From: Lachnospiraceae bacterium
GTDB taxonomy: Bacteria > Bacillota > Clostridia > Lachnospirales > Lachnospiraceae
DNA: 64,000 nt
NCBI GenBank assembly: GCA_910574965.1
Contig: CAJTDB010000017.1
Location: 1 to 64,000 of the forward strand
Direction: 5' to 3'
A program made the position numbers and the translations under genes. Numbering within the stretch: position 1 is the first letter of the stretch; every line of letters starts with the position of its first letter. This document shows positions 43,676 through 51,963 of this stretch, piece after piece. Under the pieces are notes generated by a model, which saw only the letters and a list, made by a program, of their open reading frames with translations, searched no databases and was not told the origin of the DNA.

Positions 43676-43942
43676 TTACTCTCTGCAGTTCCGAATAATC
43701 CTCTGCACGCTTTTCTTAGAAAGGCAAAACTCTTCTGCAATCTGATCTACAGTAATCCCCTGTTGATATTTCAAATAAATTTTCGTATTTCTTGTTTTCA
43801 AGCTTTCTCTTGCACCTGTATCCGATCCCCAGCTTCGCTTTTGTCCCTTTCTTGGGATATAAACCAGCTCTCCATCTACATATTTCTGGACCAGATGCAA
43901 AACATATTCCGGAAGTACATCTTCCGCTCTCCGATAGCACAT
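43676..43942 (-). CDS. CD3324-family small HTH protein
   Basis: 88 residues. N-terminal RRAEDVLPEYVLHLVQKYVDG, YIPRKGQKRSWGSDTGARES, and C-terminal helix-turn-helix ITVDQIAEEFCLSKKSVQRII. This is the pattern of the CD3324 family, small putative DNA-binding proteins of Clostridia. Just upstream of the RNHCP gene on the same strand (45 bp). The region 43943-44179 beyond it holds no gene I can support. Confidence 0.83.
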   Translation of the reverse strand: MCYRRAEDVLPEYVLHLVQKYVDGELVYIPRKGQKRSWGSDTGARESLKTRNTKIYLKYQQGITVDQIAEEFCLSKKSVQRIIRNCRE

Positions 43943-44179
43943 GGCTGCCTCCTAATCTTTATATTAAAAGATCAGCAATGACCACGGCAATCTATTCCTC
44001 TCATGCCTGCAAAGCCATTGCTATGCAGCCACCCGTCCCATTGTTTTCTGTTTCATATTGCTCCTCCTTATGACATCATTTTAACAAACCGGCATAAAAA
44101 TGCCAACCTCATTTTTATTTATAAATAAAATTGCTCCTGCTATGAAACCTGCATTTGAACCCCTATTCATTTCAAAGAA

Positions 44180-44215
44180 AAAGAGAGGTTGGAACTGATG
44201 TTCTGATCTCTCTTT
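44180..44215 (-). terminator. Terminator after thyX
   Basis: AAAGAGAG (44180-44187) pairs with CTCTCTTT (44208-44215); on the minus strand TTTTTCTTTG follows. Confidence 0.8.
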
Positions 44216-44226
44216 ACATTTCCTGT

Positions 44227-44871
44227 TTATCCTTCCATATCCTGGAAAAACACAGGCAGCTTTTCTTTAAATACCTGGAGAATCATCTCTGCGATCTCCC
44301 GGATCTGCGGGTGAGCGGCACTGCTTAAACGCAGCCTCAGAAAATGCCGCCACTCTCTTAGGTTCATCGTCATCACCAGTTCCGACTTCAGAGAATTCGG
44401 CAGGATGGATCTGGCCTCCTGCGGCGAAGCACCGGCCTCTATCATCTGAAAATAATATTTCTCCGCACACTCCATAGCCTCACACCAGATCTGATATTTC
44501 CGGCTGTCAGCCGGATCATTTAAATCATACCGGAAACCAGTGGATAAATCGATAACAGAAATCTGATTCTGAAATTTGTCCTTCGCATAATTACAGTAGC
44601 GGGTGCTCTCCTGGCTGTAGCTGGCAACTCTGTGCCGCACGATCTCATGAGTTACCCCCCGGTCACAAACTACCTTTACACTGATGCTTTCATGCTCAAT
44701 CACCGACTCATGTCCTCTGCTTAGAATGGAAGCGATAAACCGCTCAGCCGAATGATCGGTAATCTTGTCCTCACTTTTATAGCAAACCCTTCCGATCTGC
44801 TCAATCTTCTTTAAAACTGCCGCGTAGTCGGCCATGTCAATGATTTCAATATACGGTTTTACAATTTTCAT
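44227..44871 (-). CDS. thyX: Flavin-dependent thymidylate synthase
   Basis: 214 residues. The ThyX motif RHRVASYSQESTRY is intact, with HESVIEHESISVKVVCDRG before it and SELVMTMNLREWRHFLRLR after it. Makes dTMP from dUMP with FAD and methylene-tetrahydrofolate. The ATG at 44871 gives the usual length; the longer open frame to 44949 is an artefact. Ended by the terminator at 44180-44215. Confidence 0.95.
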   Translation of the reverse strand: MKIVKPYIEIIDMADYAAVLKKIEQIGRVCYKSEDKITDHSAERFIASILSRGHESVIEHESISVKVVCDRGVTHEIVRHRVASYSQESTRYCNYAKDKFQNQISVIDLSTGFRYDLNDPADSRKYQIWCEAMECAEKYYFQMIEAGASPQEARSILPNSLKSELVMTMNLREWRHFLRLRLSSAAHPQIREIAEMILQVFKEKLPVFFQDMEG

Positions 44872-44974
44872 ATTTTTATGCCCCCAGGAAAGTTCCGGGC
44901 ATTTTCCGGACGAATGCGGCCAAACGTTCTGCATCTTTCCGAAAAACACCCGAACAGATTGTTGTCTGCTGTTT

Positions 44975-45583
44975 CTAAAGTTTCATATCCGGCTGCTGTC
45001 CGTCGTGGGCTTCCCACTGACAGTCCATCAGCATTATATTGGAAAATACTGCCCGAAAAGAGGACTCTTCCGGCGAGCAGGCATAGATGCCAAACTGTAT
45101 CTTTCCTTTTCCCTTTTGCATATGACAGATACGCATCTGTTCAAAGATCCGTCCGTCCCTGGAACACTCGATTCGATAATCATCTTCCCTTCGGCTGAAC
45201 CGATACCACATCGTTTTCACCGATGCGTCAATCACAGTTGTTGCCCAGTCAGAATAACCCTCGCCGGTCACCACGCTTCCCAGATGCTGACCGCTTTCAT
45301 TTTCATATTCCACCGATGCCTTCAGCCAGTTTTCGCTGTCCAGATACATCACAATGCCGCACTGGTCAAACCTATGATGGCTTTCCTGAAAGTCCGTCTT
45401 CACCACAAAGCTAAAATACTGCTCTTCTGTCTCCATCTGAAAAACCGGTGCATTGTCATTTTGAAAATGATAATAAGTTCTCTGCCAAAGATCCGTATGG
45501 GGCTTTGTAACAATCTCGATTCGGTCTTCAAAGATCTCACAGCCCTTTGGTTCTCTTGTCCATTTCCATTTTGTAAAGTCCAT
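44975..45583 (-). CDS. DUF1349 concanavalin-A-like domain protein
   Basis: 202 residues. Beta-rich sequence with WKWTREPKG at the start, DQCGIVMYLDSENWLKASVE and YSDWATTVID, matching DUF1349 (jelly-roll, lectin/glucanase-like). Probably binds or recognises carbohydrate. No signal peptide. The ATG at 45583 has AAAGGAG and lies 1 bp from the stop of the upstream PPOX gene, so the two are co-translated. Confidence 0.87.
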   Translation of the reverse strand: MDFTKWKWTREPKGCEIFEDRIEIVTKPHTDLWQRTYYHFQNDNAPVFQMETEEQYFSFVVKTDFQESHHRFDQCGIVMYLDSENWLKASVEYENESGQHLGSVVTGEGYSDWATTVIDASVKTMWYRFSRREDDYRIECSRDGRIFEQMRICHMQKGKGKIQFGIYACSPEESSFRAVFSNIMLMDCQWEAHDGQQPDMKL

Positions 45584-45584
45584 T

Positions 45585-46073
45585 CTATGCTCCTTTCTGC
45601 TCTTTTCTGCAGATTTTTCCCGTAACCTCTTCCACTGCAAGCTTCATGACCGTCGTTTTGGCCATGACTGTCTCCTGAAAAGAAACATCCTTTATATGAT
45701 AATGCTTCATCAGCAGGCACAAAGCCTCGTATTTCTCCTCCTTTGGAACTATCTGAAGCCTTCCCTTTCCGATCACACTCTCATATTCCATCGTACAGGC
45801 GCAGCTACTCTTTCCCGGCTCCACCACCAGCCTGCGGGCACAGTCCATTTCAAAGCTTACACGATCATCCCTCGCAAGCAGTTCGTATTTCTTCCCTTTG
45901 TCCGCCCCGTGAAAATACAGAATCACCCGGTCATTTTCAAAGCTCAGGCCAAAGTTCAAAGGGAGAATATAAGGATAATCCTCTCCGCGAAATGCCAGCC
46001 TGCATACATCACACTTCTCCATGATCCGGACAATCTCATCCAGTTTTGTAACCTCTCTGTCGCTGCGTCTCAT
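45585..46073 (-). CDS. Pyridoxamine 5'-phosphate oxidase-fold flavin protein
   Basis: 162 residues. Split barrel with MRRSDREVTKLDEIVRIMEK, CRLAFRGEDYPYILPLNFG, VILYFHGADKGKKYE and MEYESVIGKGRLQIV, typical of the NimA/PPOX-like group that often binds FMN and reduces nitro compounds. ATG at 46073 chosen because the extra leader to 46124 has no family match. The nitroreductase-like role is by family only. Confidence 0.88.
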   Translation of the reverse strand: MRRSDREVTKLDEIVRIMEKCDVCRLAFRGEDYPYILPLNFGLSFENDRVILYFHGADKGKKYELLARDDRVSFEMDCARRLVVEPGKSSCACTMEYESVIGKGRLQIVPKEEKYEALCLLMKHYHIKDVSFQETVMAKTTVMKLAVEEVTGKICRKEQKGA

Positions 46074-46179
46074 GATCTTTCCCCGCTTTCTTCCTATCGC
46101 ACATATCCCCGCCGGAGATCTCATTATGAAATGATATCATAAAGCGGGCCTGACGTCAAACAGCCGACCTCTTTGCATC

Positions 46180-46875
46180 TTAAATGCTGGTTACAATATC
46201 AATTTTAGAATTCGGAATTTCCAATCCCCAGTTATCCCAGCCTTTGAAATTATTTCGGGCAAACAGTTCAATTTTTTCCTGCTCTGGAAACATTTTTGTA
46301 ATCCCTGCAATCACCTCTAATGGTTTCTCACTGTGTTTCCCCCTTGGCACTGCCACCATCTGCCTGATATTTCTTGCTCCTCTCGGCTGTGGAAATTTTC
46401 CCTTTTTAAAAGCCAACACAAACTCAGTTTGAGACAGCGTATACCGACCGGGATTATGTATCATCTTATCCCATACAAATGCCATAGTTTTATACTCAAA
46501 GCCCCATGATTCTCCTAATTCTATGGAATTAGCCATCTGAGGGCCTGTAGTCCACATAAATAAAATGCAGTCCTCATCTGCTATAGACTTAACATCCAAC
46601 TGTTTAAGCTGTTTTAATTTTAACGTCGGATACTTAAAGTTAGCAGAACTAATAAATATCTTTTTTTCAAAGCCTATATTCTCATCCTTTATTGTGGTTT
46701 TATCATACTGCATTTTCCCCCCATAATCCCAGGGCGGATCTGCATAAATCACCTGATATTTTTTATCTGGAAGTTTTGGATAAATCTCTTCTAAGGGATT
46801 AATTTTAATTCGTTCTTTCGCCTGCTTGCTATACAATGAATATGCAGTAATATTTTTCTCAATAGTTCCCGGCAT
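46180..46875 (-). CDS. MT-A70-family N6-adenine DNA methyltransferase (M.MunI-like)
   Basis: 231 residues. Catalytic DPPW at 46-49 (VIYADPPWDYGG), then FMWTTGPQMANSIELGESWG and a PRGKHSEKPLEVI segment that fits the AdoMet-binding part of beta-type MT-A70 enzymes. The gene is divergent from a controller protein and a MunI-like endonuclease, so it should methylate CAATTG. M.MunI itself is a known member of the MT-A70 family. A+T-rich, unlike its flanks. Its promoter overlaps an operator-like dyad and a CAATTG site. Confidence 0.93.
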   Translation of the reverse strand: MPGTIEKNITAYSLYSKQAKERIKINPLEEIYPKLPDKKYQVIYADPPWDYGGKMQYDKTTIKDENIGFEKKIFISSANFKYPTLKLKQLKQLDVKSIADEDCILFMWTTGPQMANSIELGESWGFEYKTMAFVWDKMIHNPGRYTLSQTEFVLAFKKGKFPQPRGARNIRQMVAVPRGKHSEKPLEVIAGITKMFPEQEKIELFARNNFKGWDNWGLEIPNSKIDIVTSI

Positions 46876-46921
46876 TTTATAAAGTTCCTTTCCACCAAAC
46901 TGTTTTTATTCTACAATAATG

Positions 46922-46967
46922 CAATTGATAAGTCAACGGAATTGTTGCTTATAATCCGTTGTCTTAT
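46922..46967. promoter_or_regulatory. Controller-protein operator with an embedded CAATTG site
   Basis: ATAAGTCAACGGA (46928-46940) and TCCGTTGTCTTAT (46955-46967) are inverted with 12 of 13 matches, spaced 14 bp, typical of a C-protein box. CAATTG, the expected recognition sequence, is at 46922-46927 at its edge. It lies between the divergent methyltransferase and controller genes. Confidence 0.75.
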
Positions 46968-47017
46968 AATCATCAACTATCTATAATATTAAGAAATTTA
47001 CATAAGGATAATTAATA

Positions 47018-47224
47018 ATGATAACAGAAAAGCTAGGGCGGCGAATTAGACTTCTACGAAACAACGCTGGTATGAGTCAAGAAAAATTTGCTCTTTCGAT
47101 TGATATGGACAGAAGTTATTATGCATCTGTAGAAAGCGGAAAACGCAACATATCCATTAACAACATTGAAAAAATAGCAAATGGTCTTAATATTACTTTG
47201 GAAGAATTATTCAAAGGACTATAG
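47018..47224 (+). CDS. Restriction-modification controller (C) protein
   Basis: 68 residues, almost all XRE HTH: RIRLLRNNAGMSQEKFALSI, then MDRSYYASVESGKRNIS. This is the usual form of C proteins that delay endonuclease expression while the methyltransferase builds up. It ends 9 bp before the endonuclease start. Operator-like dyad upstream. Confidence 0.9.
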   Translation: MITEKLGRRIRLLRNNAGMSQEKFALSIDMDRSYYASVESGKRNISINNIEKIANGLNITLEELFKGL

Positions 47225-47233
47225 GAGGAGAGC

Positions 47234-47860
47234 ATGGGGAAAAAAGCATTAAGCAGTCGAAATAACTGGCAGACTCAATCCGGACCAGGGGGTCTTGCCG
47301 GAACAGCAGAAAAAAATCTATATATTGTGTTCCAAAGAGCATTTAAAGGAACCATTTATGAAATAACCGATCATCCCGACCATTTCAAACATTTATATGA
47401 AAATGTCATCTTATCACCGAAAACACTTGCTCAAATTTACTGTCCTGATGAGATTACAATGGAAGCCGTCAGAAAACGCGGATGGGGAATATCCCCAGAC
47501 TTTTCAATCACAAATACCCGTACAGGAAAAATCTTATTTGGTGAAATAAAACGCCAGGATGGCTGGGTGGAAGGAAAAGATCCAAGCGCTGGGCGTGGGA
47601 ATGCCCACGAACGTATGTGCAAACTTTTTACGCCAGGCTTGATAAAAGCTTATCGCAAAATAAGTGGTATATCATCTCCCAATATTCTACCCTTTTGGGT
47701 TGTATTAGAAGGAGATATCACACGCGATCCTAAAAGAAACCGAGAAATTTCCTTTTGGTTTGATGAATTTGACAAAAACTTTTTTATGTGGCGCCCTCAA
47801 ATGAACGACCAGGATCTAGTCGATCATTTCGTCAAATACCTGAAGCCATATCTTGACTAG
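47234..47860 (+). CDS. MunI-like type II restriction endonuclease, predicted CAATTG cutter
   Basis: 208 residues; MunI is 202. The active site in order: Asp89 (WGISPDFSI), then Glu104 and Lys106 (FGEIKRQDG), matching MunI Asp83, Glu98 and Lys100 shifted by six. WVEGKDPSAGRGNAHER and LPFWVVLEGDITRDPKR are near-identical to MunI as I recall it. Cleavage at C^AATTG is therefore expected. GGAGGAG precedes the ATG. No frame damage seen. Confidence 0.93.
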   Translation: MGKKALSSRNNWQTQSGPGGLAGTAEKNLYIVFQRAFKGTIYEITDHPDHFKHLYENVILSPKTLAQIYCPDEITMEAVRKRGWGISPDFSITNTRTGKILFGEIKRQDGWVEGKDPSAGRGNAHERMCKLFTPGLIKAYRKISGISSPNILPFWVVLEGDITRDPKRNREISFWFDEFDKNFFMWRPQMNDQDLVDHFVKYLKPYLD

Positions 47861-47868
47861 CATTTTCT

Positions 47869-47933
47869 GTCAAATGCCCTGATGAATACTCTCAAAATAT
47901 CGTTTCTGTAATGCAAAATACAGGGCATTTGAC
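47869..47933 (+). terminator. Terminator after the endonuclease gene
   Basis: GTCAAATGCCCTG (47869-47881) pairs perfectly with CAGGGCATTTGAC (47921-47933), a 13-bp stem with a 39-nt loop. A weak T-rich tract follows. It may serve both the endonuclease and the converging gene ending at 47959. Confidence 0.65.
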
Positions 47934-47958
47934 ATTTATTTGCCATCTAATCCAAAGT

Positions 47959-48195
47959 CTATAATATTTCATATTCCAAAACAGAGTAATTGCAATACTC
48001 CTCCTCACAATAATCCGGAGTACTTTCTGCAATGCCTAAATCCAGATCAATCCTGCTTTCCTCAGTAAACAAAGGATTCTCTTTTATATTTCGCAGCATC
48101 TCTTCACATGCATCTTCCCTTGATCTCCAGACACCGCATATACGGCAGGAAACACTTGTCTCACGCTCTTCCGTTAAAACATACACCTGTTCCAT
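47959..48195 (-). CDS. Small acidic protein of unknown function (78 aa)
   Basis: Starts MEQVYVLTEERETSVSCRIC and is acidic, with a Tyr/Glu-rich C-terminus (PDYCEEEYCNYSVLEYEIL). Five cysteines but no clear zinc pattern. No membrane segment. No recognised family; the composition suggests a real but lineage-restricted gene. It converges on the endonuclease gene. Confidence 0.55.
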   Translation of the reverse strand: MEQVYVLTEERETSVSCRICGVWRSREDACEEMLRNIKENPLFTEESRIDLDLGIAESTPDYCEEEYCNYSVLEYEIL

Positions 48196-48314
48196 CTTTC
48201 ACCTCTTCCATTCAGTTTGCAGACTCTGTTTTTCCGCCTTTCTAACGCTCACACTCCTTCACATTCTATTATCTTTTGTGTTTAAAAAAATTATATCCTG
48301 TGCTCTTCAAAAAG

Positions 48315-49115
48315 TCAATGAAAAAAGAACATTTGTTCTATTTTCTCTGGTCCCTGCACCACCTCATAAGCCCTATACTCCCCTTCCAGACGATACCCAA
48401 ACTTCTCTGCCAGCACCGCAGACCATAGATTCTGGGCATCCCAGCTAGGATACCAGCCCCGGTCCAGACATTCCAGAATCAGCCGCGCCCCGCATATGCA
48501 AGCCAGTCCTTTTCTTCGGTGGTCCTCTCTTGTATCAATCTCCACCTCAATCCCGCCCCGGAAACCAGAGTACGAGGACGCCCCGGAGACCGGCTCTCCC
48601 TCTTTCAAAATGACTGCTCCCAGCCCATATTTTTGATACATCTCATAATTTTCATATTGCGCCGTCCAGTCTTTGCACCAGTTTATGCTCCCGCACAGCC
48701 GAAACAATTTTTCATCCATCATTTTCAGCGTATAGCCCTCCGAAAGTCCGCCAGCCAGCGCCTGCAGCCGTTCCCGGTCAAAGACATCCGGCTCTTTCTT
48801 AAAAGCGTAACGGACCGTTTTTCGCGCACGCTCCCGAAAACAGTCTTCGATCAGATCCGCCCAGCTTTGGTTCTTTGGAATGAAAATCAGAAATTCCCGC
48901 CCGGCCAGATGGTGGGCACGCAGCAGAAATTCTTTCTCTGGCTTTCCTGCTAAGAAACAGAAATCTCCCAGCAGTGCCATCACGGAAGCAGGTGTCTCCA
49001 AAGCATCCCCGTAAACCGCTCCCATAACTCCCTGCAGGCAGGACCAGATCATAGTTTCCTGCCATCCTTTCAGTAATGCCTCTGCTTTCTCTGGCGCATC
49101 TATTTTAAAGATCAT
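48315..49115 (-). CDS. GNAT acetyltransferase family protein
   Basis: 266 residues of the GNAT_acetyltr_2 type (PF12746-like): variable N-terminal half, then YENYEMYQKYGLGAVILKEG, IEVEIDTREDHRRKGLACIC (acetyl-CoA-binding R-x-x-G-x-A) and PSWDAQNLWSAVLAEKFGYR. Substrate unknown. The ATG at 49115 overlaps the stop of the MFS fragment upstream (ATGA), suggesting it once formed an operon with it. Confidence 0.88.
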   Translation of the reverse strand: MIFKIDAPEKAEALLKGWQETMIWSCLQGVMGAVYGDALETPASVMALLGDFCFLAGKPEKEFLLRAHHLAGREFLIFIPKNQSWADLIEDCFRERARKTVRYAFKKEPDVFDRERLQALAGGLSEGYTLKMMDEKLFRLCGSINWCKDWTAQYENYEMYQKYGLGAVILKEGEPVSGASSYSGFRGGIEVEIDTREDHRRKGLACICGARLILECLDRGWYPSWDAQNLWSAVLAEKFGYRLEGEYRAYEVVQGPEKIEQMFFFH

Positions 49116-49770
49116 AAACTACTCCTCTCTCCCTGCATCCGTCTGAAAAATCCTCCGGACCACAGTCCGACAGCGCACACAACTGCCCCCGTTGGAAGCA
49201 GCACCATCCAAACGTTCTCCCGAAAACCATCAAACAAAAAACCATACACCATTTGTCCGGCCGGCTGAACACACATGGTCACAGTTGAAGTATAAGCCAT
49301 AACCTTTCCGATGAGATGGGCCGGCGTATTTTGCTGAATCATCGATACTGCAAAAATCGAGAAAATGCTGATCGCCGCCTGCAATCCGCAGAAAGCCGCC
49401 ACATTTACCACATATTTGGCCATTGTGTGAACCGGAAGAAGGAACACTGCACCGGCAGGAAGCAGGCAGATCCCCATAAACGCAAGCACCAAAGACAGCC
49501 TGTCGGAATGCAGCCTTTCTGTAAGTGCCCCTGCTGCTATGCTTCCGGCTATCACAGCCGCTGCCAGCATACTTTCCGCCGCACCATAATACTGCGCTTC
49601 TAAGCCAAGGACTGTACGTATCATATAGGGAAATCCTACCAGTATGGTTCCCATAACAAAGAATCTTGCCCCGGCAGCCAGCATTAAAACAGAGCTTCTC
49701 CCCCGCTTATCTTCCGCAACTGCCTGTTTTCTTTGCGTATAATAGATGCCGCTTTTTTCTAAAAAGAGGC
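49112..49770 (-). pseudogene. MFS transporter remnant, C-terminal half only
   Basis: About 215 residues with five to six membrane helices corresponding to the second half of a major facilitator transporter; the first half is missing. In-frame codons beyond about 49770 (RRTPDWSETSLL and so on) come from the opposite partial gene. Junction with the MBL-fold fragment at about 49759-49772 joins them out of frame. I read it as a deletion that removed the 5' part of this gene and the 3' part of the MBL gene. Confidence 0.7.
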
Positions 49771-50036
49771 TGAGCAAACTGGTTTCGGACCAGTCCGGCG
49801 TCCTTCTCATTCATGGCAATCGGAACGTTCCATTCCCGTGCCAGGTATGCCGCATTTTGAATATGATCTATATGTCCGTGAGTCAGCAAAATCAATCGAA
49901 CCTGTTTCTTTCTGCAGGCAGCTACTATCCTTTCTCTGTCGGCTGTCTCCCCAGTATCCACAAGCACCGCTCCATGTTCTCCCATCAGCAAATAGCAGTT
50001 TACCATGCCGCATACAACTCTCTCTATTTCGGTCAT
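49760..50036 (-). pseudogene. MBL-fold hydrolase remnant, N-terminal part only
   Basis: The open frame starts MTEIERVVCGMVNCYLL at the ATG at 50036 (GGGGAGG upstream), keeps the metal-binding motif THGHIDH, and reads normally to about NQFAQPLF, where it runs into the MFS remnant out of frame. Full enzymes are about 220-260 residues; only about 90 native residues remain, so activity is not expected. Confidence 0.7.
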
Positions 50037-50199
50037 ACGATCATATCCTCCCCGTCCCAAAGACTGCTGCGCCCGCTTTGCCTATTTTTTACTCCCTTTT
50101 CGGAAAAGTGTTCCTACTTTCTTAAATCTGAAGTATACTGCATATATTTACATATGATTATTGACTTTGCATTCACCTAACAATTCTTTAGACAAGAAT

Positions 50200-50550
50200 T
50201 CATACCGCAGAAATCAAATCATCATCAAAGTATCGTTTGCTTCTCGTTTTCTCATTGATGCTAATAGTATAAGAACAGCAATTACGCTTGAAGTGCCAGT
50301 GAATCCCTACAATCACACCTATCATATCGGGATGGTTACAAGGCGAGACTTGTTCCCCATAAATAAACCGGGGAGGTGCTGGCAACTCCCTGATTCTTTT
50401 CATGTCCAGCTCATAATTAGGTTTAGGCAACATAACTAAAGCTTTACCATTGTCTATCTTGTATTGAACAACTGCTTGGAATAGTCCATCCTCAAAAGCT
50501 TTAATGTCCAGATATATACCCCACATAAAAGAAATCTCCATTTGCATCAA
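50200..50550 (-). CDS. Unknown protein (116 aa)
   Basis: Notable segments are KRIRELPAPPRFIYGEQVSP, then HPDMIGVIVGIHWHFKRNCC and a charged tail KTRSKRYFDDDL. These resemble small proteins of unknown function in Lachnospiraceae. No signal peptide or membrane helix. Somewhat A+T-rich. The codon pattern looks real but no function is offered. Confidence 0.6.
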   Translation of the reverse strand: MMQMEISFMWGIYLDIKAFEDGLFQAVVQYKIDNGKALVMLPKPNYELDMKRIRELPAPPRFIYGEQVSPCNHPDMIGVIVGIHWHFKRNCCSYTISINEKTRSKRYFDDDLISAV

Positions 50551-50778
50551 ATCCCAATTTACATACTCGATTATAAAATATTTGTCTGTTACTTACAATG
50601 CATATTTATAAGTTCGTTTTACATAGGTTCACAACTCTGAAAAGGGAGTTATTTTTCACATTGTAGCACAGCCTCCATTTTCTGTATAGTTGGAATGGGC
50701 TTTTTTCCTTTTAGAATTGTATTCCCGTTCAAGTCAGGTTATAATCATAAACAGAAACCAAACATATGGAGGAATCGC

Positions 50779-51438
50779 ATGACGGAAAGAGAAAAGATGC
50801 TGGCAGGACAGCTTTATGACTGCGGAGATGCCGAGCTGTTGACCCAATGGCATAAGGCAAAAGATTTAATGAGAGATTATAACCAGACAAATTCCGCGGA
50901 CACCGAGAAGAAGCAGACCATCTTAAATCAACTGCTGGGAGGCGCCGGAAAAAATCTTTGGATAACGGCACCGTTTTATGTAGATTACGGCGAAAATATT
51001 TATTTTGGAAATAACTGCGAAGTCAACATGAACTGCACTTTTTTAGACGATAACATCATTCGTATTGGACATAATGCGCTTATTGCGCCGAATGTACAAA
51101 TATATACAGCCTTCCATCCCACAAATGCTGCCGAACGCTTTGGCGAGCCGAAAGAAGACGGCTCCTTTGCATTCTGCAAGACGCAGACAGCTCCGGTCAC
51201 CATCGGAAATAATGTATGGATTGGCGGAGGCGCTGTTATCATGCCTGGCGTTACCATCGGAGATAATGTGGTCATTGGCGCAGGAAGCGTTGTGACAAAA
51301 GACATTCCCGATCATGTAATCGCATATGGAAATCCCTGCCGGGTTGTAAGAAAAAACGAATCGTCTCTAAAGTGCAGAATTTTTAACCACAGTACTGTAA
51401 AAAAGAACGATTCCCCTCTCCGGCACCTGACAAGATAG
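50779..51438 (+). CDS. Maltose-type O-acetyltransferase
   Basis: 219 residues. Maltose acetyltransferase N-terminal domain (MTEREKMLAGQLYDCGDAEL) and hexapeptide beta-helix (NVWIGGGAVIMPGVTIGDNV, IGAGSVVTKDIPDHVIAYGN). The ATG at 50779 has GGAGG 6 nt upstream. The last about 27 residues (from ESSLKCRIF) are an unusual extension beyond the family end, possibly from a changed stop. Paralogue of the gene at 7351-7986. Confidence 0.92.
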   Translation: MTEREKMLAGQLYDCGDAELLTQWHKAKDLMRDYNQTNSADTEKKQTILNQLLGGAGKNLWITAPFYVDYGENIYFGNNCEVNMNCTFLDDNIIRIGHNALIAPNVQIYTAFHPTNAAERFGEPKEDGSFAFCKTQTAPVTIGNNVWIGGGAVIMPGVTIGDNVVIGAGSVVTKDIPDHVIAYGNPCRVVRKNESSLKCRIFNHSTVKKNDSPLRHLTR

Positions 51439-51458
51439 GATATGGATTCAAAATCTAA

Positions 51459-51487
51459 TTGCGTGCGCACGCATATAGTGATATAAT
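51459..51487 (+). promoter_or_regulatory. Promoter with overlapping 14-bp palindrome (probable MarR operator)
   Basis: TTGCGT at 51459-51464, a 17-bp spacer and TATAAT at 51482-51487. A perfect palindrome TGCGTGCGCACGCA at 51460-51473 covers the -35 element. The marR-type gene starts at 51514, so autorepression is likely. Confidence 0.7.
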
Positions 51488-51513
51488 AGTTTCGATTTGG
51501 AGGTATCTGTTCT

Positions 51514-51963
51514 ATGAAAATACTAAAATGGCTTTCTGTTGCAGATCGTTTTTATAAAATATATTTGGACAAGCAGCTCGCCCCTTTTGGAATCAGCAGC
51601 AGCCAGCATATGTTTCTGATAAAAATATGTGATTCACCCGGCATTTTGCAGGATTCGCTGATGGATATCTTTTATATCCATCCAAGCAATATTGTACGGA
51701 CAGTAGCAGCATTAGAAAAACAGGGAATGATTACCCGCTCCCCCAATGACAAAGATAAAAGGACATGGAAACTGTACCCTACAGATCGTGCATTGGCGGT
51801 ACTAGAAGAGATCCGAACTGTCTGCGAGAGAACGGAATCTCTTTTACTGCAGGGCATTGACGAGACAGAAAAAGAGCTTTTTATCAATTTACTCATGCGG
51901 GCCGGAAAAAATATCACGACCGAACTTCATATTGAGAGAAAGGAAGAAGAATTTGATGACTGA
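51514..51963 (+). CDS. MarR-family transcriptional regulator
   Basis: 149 residues. Winged helix with ISSSQHMFLIKICDSPGIL, HPSNIVRTVAALEKQGMI and NDKDKRTWKLYPT. GGAGG upstream. Overlaps the MATE pump gene by 8 bp and has a palindrome over its promoter, so it probably represses itself and the pump. Confidence 0.92.
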   Translation: MKILKWLSVADRFYKIYLDKQLAPFGISSSQHMFLIKICDSPGILQDSLMDIFYIHPSNIVRTVAALEKQGMITRSPNDKDKRTWKLYPTDRALAVLEEIRTVCERTESLLLQGIDETEKELFINLLMRAGKNITTELHIERKEEEFDD

